Assembly: GCF_000003815.2 (NCBI RefSeq)
Contig: NC_049992.1
Location: forward strand, 5,468,481 to 5,532,480
DNA from: Branchiostoma floridae
Taxonomy: Eukaryota > Chordata > Leptocardii > Amphioxiformes > Branchiostomatidae
Direction of reading: 5' to 3'
Length of the DNA stretch: 64,000 nucleotides
Positions within the stretch are counted from its first letter, which is position 1, and each line of letters opens with the position of its first letter. A program made the position numbers and the translations under genes. This document shows, one piece after another, positions 23,747 through 33,700 of the stretch. The notes beneath the pieces were generated by a model. It ran no database searches. It saw only the letters and a list, made by a program, of their open reading frames with translations, and was not told the DNA's origin.

Positions 23747-24724
23747 GGGGGAGAGAGACTGTGTAAGGAGTATAATGTTTCATGTTCTAAACTCAACAGG
23801 GCGTGTTCTATTTGCTGTTTTGTGGCCTGGCGGTGGGTGTTGTCGTTGCAGTTTGTGAAATCTACTGGCAGAACACGCATCCCGTCAAGGAGGTAAGTAG
23901 CAATTTAGATAGTTTGTGACTTTTTCATTTGTTCCAAACTAATCCTCAATTAGGCCATAAGGTTTGATATGCAGACAGCGTTATATGCTTACTTGGCAAT
24001 TTTACTGGCACAAAAGTCGGAGTTTTACAGTGAGGTATTGCTTTTATCTTTCTGTCTGTCCATACTTGGCCAGGGTTCAAATTGGTTCCCCAGTAGGCAC
24101 GCAGGCAATGAATGTTGCTATCTGTGAAATCTGGAGCCCGAGGATGGTATTTGGGTGTTGAGCACGCAATGTGTGAAATGGATTTTAGATTCTAGATTTA
24201 TTGAAATTGCAGACAATGAAATACATCGCAAACCCTGGCAGCTTAGGTGATAGTGGATGTCAATACATACATACATTTACACTTCTTATTGAATACACAT
24301 GATTAACTCAACTGGTTAACGTATACATAACGTATAAAAAGGTTAACGTATACTTCAAATAAATTTTCAAAATACTTAACATCAGTACGGAATTTTCGAA
24401 TTGTTTTAATGACCTAGCTGCTTATTGCAATTTTAAACATCTATATCTACAGTCAGACAATCCCCTATGTAGTATACCGTGTTCTAGTATACAACTTGAC
24501 TTCACAGTTTTTATTGTAACTGATTGGATTTTTAAAAATCATTACTGCGTGTGTTTTTTGTTTTGTTTTTACAGAGCGAACAGTCCGTACCACTGGAGAA
24601 AGACCTGTCCCAGGAATTTACAGACCATGCGTTTTTAAGAGAGTGTCTACAAAAAGCCGAGATAGGAGAGATTCGAGTCGTCATCCAAAAGATCGAGCCA
24701 AGCAACACGGACAGGAATCCGTAA
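18667..24724 (+). CDS. Ionotropic glutamate receptor B, kainate-binding-protein-like (no amino-terminal domain)
   Basis: Ten exons: 18667-18702, 19018-19209, 19539-19700, 20432-20597, 21464-21691, 22090-22235, 22827-22939, 23177-23306, 23800-23892, 24575-24724 (TAA). All junctions are GT-AG and in phase; total 1416 nt, 471 residues. Order: S1 ([18 protein letters not shown], then [12 protein letters not shown]), M1 about 131-151, pore loop with NSLWF, M3 with [10 protein letters not shown] at 212-221, S2 (YGIVNRGSL, then TEGTHF with E303), a WWPK motif, M4 about 392-416 and a short tail. Known in the family: R91 (LREK) and E303 correspond to the Arg and Glu that hold the agonist. Odd: Ser replaces the conserved Pro at S84, Leu253 replaces Thr of GST, and Arg184-Lys185 sit at the Q/R site. 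The roughly 400-residue amino-terminal domain is absent, as in kainate-binding proteins; an Epsilon-class identity is an alternative. No signal peptide follows this ATG, so a 5' exon may be missing. Confidence 0.88.
19262..19438. repeat. Degenerate (ATCT)n microsatellite in receptor B intron
   Basis: Repeated TCTATC/ATCTAT words between exons 19018-19209 and 19539-19700. Confidence 0.7.
20101..20275 (+). pseudogene. Broken non-LTR reverse transcriptase fragment
   Basis: Frame from 20101 reads [17 protein letters not shown], then [15 protein letters not shown] and AVSWVES followed by a TAA. This is the motif A region of LINE reverse transcriptases (usual form LLDLSAAFD.VDH). The catalytic Asp of motif A is replaced by Tyr, the following Asp by His, and a stop interrupts it. 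It lies in the intron before the M1 exon of receptor B. Confidence 0.75.
20603..20880. mobile_element. MITE with AGTGCACTCTCACTGCACTTGCG ends, copy in receptor B
   Basis: The left end GTGCACTCTCACTGCACTTG is matched in inverse by the degraded right end (ACGCAATTGTAGTGAGAG). The internal blocks GCGTCACTGTTTTGTTATTTT, ATTACGTAATACGTAAA and GAACCCCGCAGTGACGCAA are shared with 35777-35998. It starts about 5 bases after the donor of exon 20432-20597. Confidence 0.75.
23655..23760. repeat. CT tract and GA tract forming an inverted repeat
   Basis: A (CT)n run at about 23664-23685, a short TA linker, then a (GA)n/(GACA)n run at about 23706-23755. The two tracts can pair into a long hairpin that ends about 40 bases before the M4 exon of receptor B. 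Confidence 0.8.
24193..24310 (-). repeat. Dispersed retroelement 3' end, copy 3 (inverted)
   Basis: Reads AGATTTATTGAAATTGCAGACAAT, the inverse of the 3' end of copies at 15-141 and 3461-3580, and ends near GAATACACATGATTAA. It lies in the last intron of receptor B. Confidence 0.65.
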
Positions 24725-27700
24725 CAAGACTATTGTTGCGTTGTTACATGATGAGTGCTTTATTCTAGATACATATCAGACCCATTCTGTTAACCGTGCC
24801 TTCTTTGTCATGAGATTATTGTATTGATGAAATCAGTATGACAACGTTTTGGCGTCAGAACATGTGCTCAACTCCTTTCAAGTACCGATGTCTGCGTCCT
24901 CGGGCATCTTGATTGCACGACTTTACCATTTAGGCATGGAAATTGGTGCCTAAATTCGGTTAAGGAGATTAAAGGCAGTGGAAGGAGAGGGTTGAGGTTT
25001 GTTTTCCAATACTGTGCCCTAGACACAGTTGACAAAGGCATACTGCCTTTACAACTTTAAAGTGCTATGGGCCATGGATTTTCTATAACTTTATGAATGA
25101 ATTGAAGCTGGCTCAAAGTATGTACTTACATGCATACATGTATATAAGTAGAGATTGCGTTTGAAAGACATCGCTAAATACCTGTCGTAAAAAAATTGCG
25201 AAAAAGTACATGTATACAGTCCAAATACAAGATAGCTATATTGTAATTCTTGAAGTTTGAAGTTAGAGTTCCGGATTCCAGGTCTGAAGGAGGGAAATAA
25301 GGTAATTATATTTTGCTGAAATTCGAGTTAATGTTATGTTAATCAATGCTATTTTTTAGGTACGGTGCACCTACTCCTCCAACAGGAGTTTATAACCATT
25401 TTCGGCGTGAATCTTTTGCCTAGTTACGTATTTATGTTGTGTGTAATTCATCTTGTATGTATGATATGATTTCAATTTTTGTATCAACGTGTAATCTTGG
25501 TTACGTTATTTGGATTCCTTATCAATCAGCATACTTTGCTGAAGGAACAACCCAAATATGTTTACGATTGATTAAATGAATGACATCAGTCGTTACCACG
25601 CTAACTAATTATATGCATATGAATGACACAAAAGTCTATAGATTTAGATAATTTGATTCATTGTTTTTACCTTTTGCAGGTTTTGTAGTTTGCGTACTAC
25701 TGAGTACGATAAAGAGCTTTTTCAACATACGAAATATAGCCATGGCACTTTGCACATGCTCATCGTTGAATTCCAGACACGCTCGTTACATAAACACAAA
25801 ACTGTTGGAGTGATCTTGATATATAGCACTATTTGGTTCCAACGAACATTATCAAGGATTCCAAAAAGAGTCGTTGAGATCAAATCTGATAAGATAGACG
25901 GACCATTTGTTATAAGCCGCAAGGGTTCCTTTATGAAATAAGTTGGCAGTCGTCCAAGAATATTTCTGGTCTATATTGCCTTGCACCAGTTTCTTCCAGA
26001 TCACTTCAGTGTTCACTGACGAAAGATGGTGGATGCTATCTGAAACGTCTTACCGTTTTGAAATCATATCCAATTGCTTAAGAAACTGCTTTTTGGCATA
26101 TCTTATTACCTGGATGTCTTATCTTCAAAGACGCATTGCCATGCAGTATATGGCAAGACTGATGATTTTTTTCAAGTGGACTTCCAAATAGCTGGGTACC
26201 CCTTCGGTGTTTCCACGATTAGGTTACGGCGTCTAGCTCTTGGGTTGATTTTACTACCTACTTACCTACAGAGTCCCTTGATTTGAGTTTTAAAAATCTT
26301 GCAGTATATGGCAAGCCTGATGATTTTTCCCGGTGGACTCACAGATACCTTGGGTACTTCTTGATGTTTACACGATTAAGCTACGGTGCCTTGTTCTCTG
26401 GTTGATTCTAACTGTGATTAAAAAACATCCTGGGCCCTGCTATGCCCCAAGATAGTCCGTTAGCAGCTGGCTGCCCCGCGGGGCCACGTAGAGGTCAGAC
26501 CAGAGAGTGAAATTTTGGGGAAAAAAACCCAGCAGGTAAAACACTTGACAGGGCCCCTTTTCTCGAATGCGACCTTAATATAGCCAAGCTAGCTTTCCAT
26601 GTCGTTAACTCTATATTCATTCCAATCTTACGTTTTACGTTTCAATATCACAGGTTTATTATCCGTGTTATTTTACACACTGTCAATAATGTTTGTTGCA
26701 TGTATACATAACTAGCTATAAATGACCAAAGACACAGTAAACATGGGGCCTCAACAGGTAAGTGTGAAAAACGGGATGCAAAAGTAGAAAATAATTTCTA
26801 TCGTAGTATTGGAAAGAAAGATTTTTCATTACCATAAACCCGCAAGGTAAAACTTACTGGATGTCTAATCTTCATCGACGTATCGACCATAAGCTACCCG
26901 TCCCTTTTTTTAGGTTTTAATGACTTCAAAATTTACAATATTTAGATAATTTTGTCTCTGGCAATGTAGAGCTCCGGGGTTGGATACAGCTTGCTGGAAA
27001 ATGTGCCTATGGCCTACCAATAGGTATGTACGTTTTCACTATGAATAAGTGGCATTTAGAAATGAAATACGTGTGCAGCTAGAACAAAAAGGGCTGAACC
27101 TGTTTGATAGATGAAAACAATTTAATGGAATGATTCTTATAAAGATTGAGACATATCTTTAAATAAAGGTGCCGGCAGTTGCTTGTTTTAATTGATGGCC
27201 GAAGGTTTATAATCAACCATTGCTGACTGTTTAAGTCAACCATTGCTGACTGCATATCTATGACATTCACATTTTCTAGATCTACGTACATAGTATATAT
27301 TCAGTATTTTTAGAAACGTCCCATGAGTTCAATGAAAGTCAATTGGCATACGCCTGCCCAATGTCATTCGCATCTACTCGGTTGTATCCAGAGCTTTCTT
27401 TTGAAGTTGACTATCACGAATATCTCTTTTTAAGGCCGGAAAAGCCAGTGAGAAAAATCTTGAAGATTATAGTTTCAAAGCGAATTACAACAGCATTTTC
27501 CGGCGCGGATAGGCTTTTATTTGCCATTTTATTCTAGGTGTTTATGGTCACATGGGGTCCCCCAAGCTTCTTTAGCTACACCATATATCGCCTAGTTCGG
27601 GACGCTCATATCAATAGGTGTTTATAGGAACCGGATAGGCCTCAGCCTCATGCCTCCATAAACAAATGACATAATACATTTCTCGCCAAATGTTTTTGTA

Positions 27701-27795
27701 GTCACCAAATAAAAAGTTCATGGATTTCAACTACAAAGTTTTTTGTACCCTTTTTTCTTTTGCGATCTTTACAATATTTGCAAACCCTTCCTCAA
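24725..27795. other. Convergent intergenic region between receptors B and C
   Basis: Includes a 5'-truncated SINE body near 24895-25080 (its TAGACACAGT.GA..A and AC..TA.TGCC.TTAC blocks are shared with 34490-34530) and a transposon end related to 14705-16081 near 26549-26576. Minus-strand AATAAA sites at 27516-27521 and 27528-27533 lie about 260-280 bases after the receptor C stop and could end its transcript. Confidence 0.5.
27516..27533 (-). terminator. Two candidate polyadenylation signals of receptor C
   Basis: The plus strand reads TTTATT at 27516-27521 and again at 27528-27533, giving AATAAA on the coding strand. Placement after the last exon supports use; cleavage site unknown. Confidence 0.45.
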
Positions 27796-30700
27796 TCACA
27801 GCCTGGTAGTGTCCGTATTGGCGTTGCTATGACAACTACAGCGCTTCTGGCTGTAAGAGTTCCTCTGTATCACTATCGCGTACTGACCGCTGGAGAATCC
27901 GCGCATCAGTTCCTGGAGATTGCCTTCCTCAATGTCCTCCACGCCCTGGAAGGAAAAATAAGGTCACATCATTGTTTAAGGACCATACATTCTCTACATG
28001 TACAACTGAATAAGGTTAGGAGAGTTACTGCTGACGTTTCGAGTGACATCCATCAACCTTTTAGAAATCTCTAGAAAGAAGTGGTAGAACTAGTCGATAC
28101 TTAGGCTATAGTAAATGTGATATAACGGGTAAAAATGGTTGTATATGTCAATATACGACGCAAAATCGTTTTATAATGTGCCTGTCTTATGACCATATGT
28201 CATAAGATGCTTTATGGAATATTCTATCTTACAACATTTTTCTATGAAATGTAACAGTCATTGTAATAAATAGTGTACAGTTATCTAATGTTTGTGCTGA
28301 GATTATGAAAAATTTTACATGTTATTTATTGATAAAATACTTGACAGGAGATGAGTTAATATGATTTAAGTATGGTAATAACATTTTTCCTTGTTGCAGT
28401 CACGTGGACAGTTTTGACGTTATGGATACGTGTACGTTTGTAATTGTATACTTTTCTCCTTTTGTTAATATATTGAAATACCAAGCAATATAATTAAACA
28501 CAGCAAATAGTAATGTCTAAGGTTACCTTCGTCTTAAATCCCCGAAATCGACACCAAAGTATTTCTAGCACTGCTACTACGCACCCAAGAGCACTACCTG
28601 CAAAGCCAAATTGCGTGTAAATGGAAAATACTTGTCAAGAAAAACAAGTATCAAGAGTATAAAAAGTTACCATTAAATCAAACAAAGTATTGTTTGCAAT
28701 GTTATGTGGTTAATCTTTTTGACTATGATTTAATTCTTTTATATGCAAAAAACAGCATTGGGATTTTGACATGAATACAAATCATAAATTTTAACTTAAA
28801 ATGTATATCCCTGGCACTTAAAAATAAATGCAACGGACAAATATGGCGACCGAACCAACATGGCGGCCAAACCAACAAGGATGCCGTCAAGGAAAGTTAA
28901 GACGATCTTTATCCCACTCACCTCCTGCAAGTAGATAGAAGATGCCTAGGAAATCTGCCATGGCGAGCTCACGTGCGCTGGCATCTTTCCTGGACCCGTC
29001 CAAGTTACAGCTACTCCTGGGCCACCACGTGTCACGTAGAAGATCTATCCTCCCAGATTCTCTCAGCCGCAGGATTCTAAAATAAAAAGAAAGAAATCTG
29101 TCTGTTTCAACAACTATGAAATTCAACAAGGATTAATCTAAGCAATTTGTGTTTATATATTATTATTTCAATATCGCCAGCATCAGTTTGAAATGTTTTA
29201 TTTCATTTAAGGTAACTTTCACTAGACTCCAGAGGGGTCTACCGAAAGTGCGAAAAGGAACGAAAAGGAACGAAAAGGAACGAAAAGGAACGAAAAGGAA
29301 CGAAAAGGAACGAAAAGGAACGAAAAGGAACGAAAAGGAACGAAAAGGAACGAAGTATGAAGCAAACTTAAATAAAATCAATGAGAATATAAGGAATCGG
29401 TACTGCGGGCGTTAGAAGCATATGAAACGTGTTTTATTTTACCGAGAATTTGACAATATCAAATTTTTACAGCGCTGTTTCAGGCTGTTGTTTTTGTGTG
29501 GCTAAATTATTCTTTGAAGATCTGCGAAATACAAAGAAACGGAACTGAGATAAGAAAGTAAGGACTAAAATTCAGTGGGTGGTAGATAAATATCGATTAT
29601 TATACATTTTCAGGATGAGGCAAGATTGTAACGTTGTTGTTGTATTTGGGTGGCTTTTATTCTCCCTAGAGGGCAGCCCCGCATGCAAATGACCCGCGAA
29701 ATCCGGTCAGGAAAGATATGCTAATAAACTGCTGCTCCACGAGCATGACAGCTCCTTTCAACAGGGCCAACAACATGGTTTTCTGGAGACTGGAGACATA
29801 TCTTCTCGCTCGTTCACAACGAAAGAAAAGCTGTGAAAGGATAGACATATATACANNNNNNNNNNNNNNNNNNNNNNNNNNNNNNNNNNNNNNNNNNNNN
29901 NNNNNNNNNNNNNNNNNNNNNNNNNNNNNNNNNNNNNNNNNNNNNNNNNNNNNNNNNNNNNNNNNNNNNNNNNNNNNNNNNNNNNNNNNNNNNNNNNNNN
30001 NNNNNNNNNNNNNNNNNNNNNNNNNNNNNNNNNNNNNNNNNNNNNNNNNNNNNNNNNNNNNNNNNNNNNNNNNNNNNNNNNNNNNNNNNNNNNNNNNNNN
30101 NNNNNNNNNNNNNNNNNNNNNNNNNNNNNNNNNNNNNNNNNNNNNNNNNNNNNNNNNNNNNNNNNNNNNNNNNNNNNNCGTTCCTTTTCGCTTTTCGGTA
30201 CTCTCCTTTGCGTAACTTTTCGTTCCTTTTCGCACTTTCGGTACTTTCCTTTTCGTTCCTTTTCGTTCCTTTTCGCACTTTCGCTACCGAAAGTGCGAAA
30301 AGGAGTGAAAAGGAACGGAGTATGAAGCAAACTTAAATAAAATCAATGAGAATATAAGGAATCGGTACTGCGGGCGTTAGAAGCATATGAAACGTGTTTT
30401 ATTTTACCGAGAATTTGACAATATCAAATTTTTACAGCGCTGTTTCAGGCTGTTGTTTTTGTGTGGCTAAATTATTCTTTGAAGATCTGCGAAATACAAA
30501 GAAACGGAACTGAGATAAGAAAGTAAGGACTAAAATTCAGTGGGTGGTAGATAAATATCGATTATTATACATTTTCAGGATGAGGCAAGATTGTAACGTT
30601 GTTGTTGTATTTGGGTGGCTTTTATTCTCCCTAGAGGGCAGCCCCGCATGCAAATGACCCGCGAAATCCGGTCAGGAAAGATATGCTAATAAACTGCTGC

Positions 30701-33700
30701 TCCACGAGCATGACAGCTCCTTTCAACAGGGCCAACAACATGGTTTTCTGGAGACTGGAGACATATCTTCTCGCTCGTTCACAACGAAAGAAAAGCTGTG
30801 AAAGGATAGACATATATACATTGTACCAAAGAGATTTCATCAAGTTGTACCATGAGTATTCATCATTTTGGCGGGAAGAAAGGTGCCAACGTGAGGAATT
30901 TGTGCAAAGGATATTGGGAAATACAATTTCTGTCAACAATTTTCCGTCATATTCAATACAAATAAATTTCTGCCTCTTGCGACCGACATCAGGCCCTCGC
31001 TGATGACAAAAAAATCCCAATGCCGGGTTTAGATGTCCTTGTTGCAAAACAAATTTAAGGCGTTGTATTAATATTAATGAAAGTGTGAAAAAAAAGGAAG
31101 GAAAAATAATTCCCAACATGCTGGGCTCGAACTTCCGATCGTCGACTTCCCTGGGTTCGAACATGCGACCTATATTTCTCTAAGGTCAAATTCTTACAAA
31201 TTGTGCAATACATATACTTGTAACTTTGCTAGCATTGCATTTTTTAAACAACTATATCCACATAGCATGGCTTTTTATGATAAAATATGCGCAATCGTTC
31301 TCGACATAATCCATTCCTTCTTGTGAAATTTTATAATATAAATGTAATATGGATATTCTAAGGAATGTAATAACCACATTAACAAGTAGATGAGCATAGA
31401 TATGCATAGATAGGTCTCATCAATATCCATTCCTCCATTGAACCATTGGGGCTATAGGAATTTCGTGGAGCAAGCCGCAAAATGCCAAAATAAAGCCCGT
31501 TTCATATGCATTTGCCGATCACAGTTTACCGTTGCCTTACATTACCATTGATTTTATTTCAAGTTGCTTCATACTTCGTTCCTATCCGATCTTTTCGTTC
31601 CTTTTCGCAAGTTCCTTTTCGTTCCTTTTCGCACTTTCGGTACACCGCTCCAGAGTACTTGAAAGCAATTCTAGGGCTAAAATAATTATGACATTACATG
31701 ACTGAGTATTCTATAGTAAGCTTGCTAAGGTAAGCTATAGTAAGTGTGATGTCATAGCATTTTGAACGGGTGTTTCGTGAATTAAATCTATGAAAGTGGG
31801 ACCTTTATATTCCTAAATACCACAACTGATGCTCCTAAAATGTTTTTACACCCAAGATGATCATTTAAACAACTTACTCTAAAGAGAGTTTCTCCGTCCA
31901 TGGGCTGTCATTCTGTGTGGCAATGCCGTACCCACGGTACAGGAAAGGCGCCCCTGCAGTGGCTAGCCTACATTCGGTGTCACTCCTGGCCTTGTTCTGG
32001 AAGTACGGACCATGCACCATGAAGATGTAGTTACTGGTCAGGACCCGCTGCATTCCCTCGTTCACAGAACTGACGAAACTTTCCGCAGGTCTTGCCTTCA
32101 TCGCTTGCCACAAGCGTTCATACACAGAGTTCGTACCTGGGAAACACCAAATCAGATATAGAAGCAGTCAAAGATGAAAGATGAAATTTGGACAATGTTC
32201 CGTATCCGACATCAAGTGCCATCAAATATATACGACATCAAGTGCCATTATTTCGTGGGGAACTCTAAATCTCGACAAAAACTTATTCAAAGATCTACGA
32301 ACGGTAATGCATCATCAGCGAAATGAATACCTTTAGTATAGCACTGGTATAATCATTTTCCAGAAGGATATTAAGTACTTATTTTAAACATTTGTTTCAA
32401 AACGTTGTTTCTCTAATTTTTCCGGCGCAAAAGCCTGAAAGTTCTATAAAACAATAATGGGTCTTGCATATAATTTCAAATATGTAGTACCTTCCTGATT
32501 CTTGAAGAAGTCCAATAATGAGCCCTTATCAGTGATTCCGTACAGGATGGAGCTCTGAGCGGCGAGGTCCTCGACGGACGACACGGGCACGCTGAGGTGT
32601 CTCACCTACATGTGTATCAATGGTTTATTTCGACACAGCACTCTCAAGATCAAAGCACTTAGTGGCTGAATTACATTGCAATGAAATGTACTGAAAAACA
32701 CATAAATTGCGTATTTACAATTGAATAATGCAATAATGCATCTATAAAACGGCATTTTTCGATACTTTAAATACAGTAGGAGCCATTTAATTACACGGCC
32801 TATTTGCCAGTGAATTTCGTGCAATTATCAGACGGGTGCAATAATGCGAAGTTTTCTAGCTGGACCGCACCGGTTTGGGGTTTGGGGATTCCGTACAGAT
32901 AACAGAAGTGTGCGTTAATCCGTTGTGCAATTAACTGGATTCTACTGTAATAGATTCGTAGGGACGTCATATAAAAGCTATAAAGCTATCACGACACATA
33001 AAAAGACGTATTCAGATCCCACTATTGAAGCGTATTCAGAAGATGGACAATGTACGGTTACACACTCACCGTGAGGAAGGCCGTGAGGTTGGCGGTGTAG
33101 GTGGAGACCACGATGAGGGCGAACAGCCACCAGACACCGGTGATGATGCGAGCGGACGGGGACCGTGGCGGAGGCTCGCCACCTATCGGATCAAGCAAGA
33201 ATTGCATCTTAACAACATTGTCCTCTGCATTCTTTATAAGACTCTAGACAGCAATGCCCGCGTTATTTTTATAAGACCTTATCATTTAAAATGAATTCAA
33301 ACCTTTTTTCTTCTCTTCCTAAAGTTACTGAGCTTCTAAAATGCTTCTCTTGCATATCATATCTTAGATTTAGGTATTAAGTAAAGTTTATACTCTATCG
33401 AAATGTCTCTAAAATTAGAGTTCTGCTCATTATTTTTGAGTTAGGCCGCTGAGTTCTTGATCACCCCCGCACGTAACATGCACAAGATAAAGCTACAAAT
33501 ATTGCGGTAATATCCTACTCAAAGCAGCAAGTGTAGTGAACAGCAGTTAAGATACACACCCTTCCTCATGAGTGACCAGTAGGCAAACCACAGACTGTTC
33601 CTGAGGTTGAAGTCTCTGTCGTTATCAGCGTGATAACTCTGAACACCCAGGCGATACCGGGCACGGCTCGTCAGGTACAGCAGGATACCCACTGCGAACA

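Larger units (their letters stand above)
29227..31655. mobile_element. Inverted-repeat element with decamer-array ends
   Basis: The left end CTCCAGAGGGGTCTACCGAAAGTGCG is matched in inverse by the right end near 31615-31655 (CTCTGGAGCGGTGTACCGAAAGTGCG). Inside the left end lie ten perfect copies of CGAAAAGGAA (29251-29350). Shorter inverted arrays of the same decamer occur at 30179-30317 and 31587-31640. This looks like a foldback-type element. A 177-residue open frame at 30631-31164 (minus) has no recognisable domain. The assembly gap lies inside it. The whole block sits in a receptor C intron. Confidence 0.65.

Noticed and set aside
29856-30178. Open frames running through the N block
   Set aside because: The codons inside the gap are unknown, so these frames have no meaning.
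30631-31164. 177-codon minus-strand frame inside the foldback element
   Set aside because: No domain recognised, low-complexity start, and part of it is in the duplicated block next to the gap.
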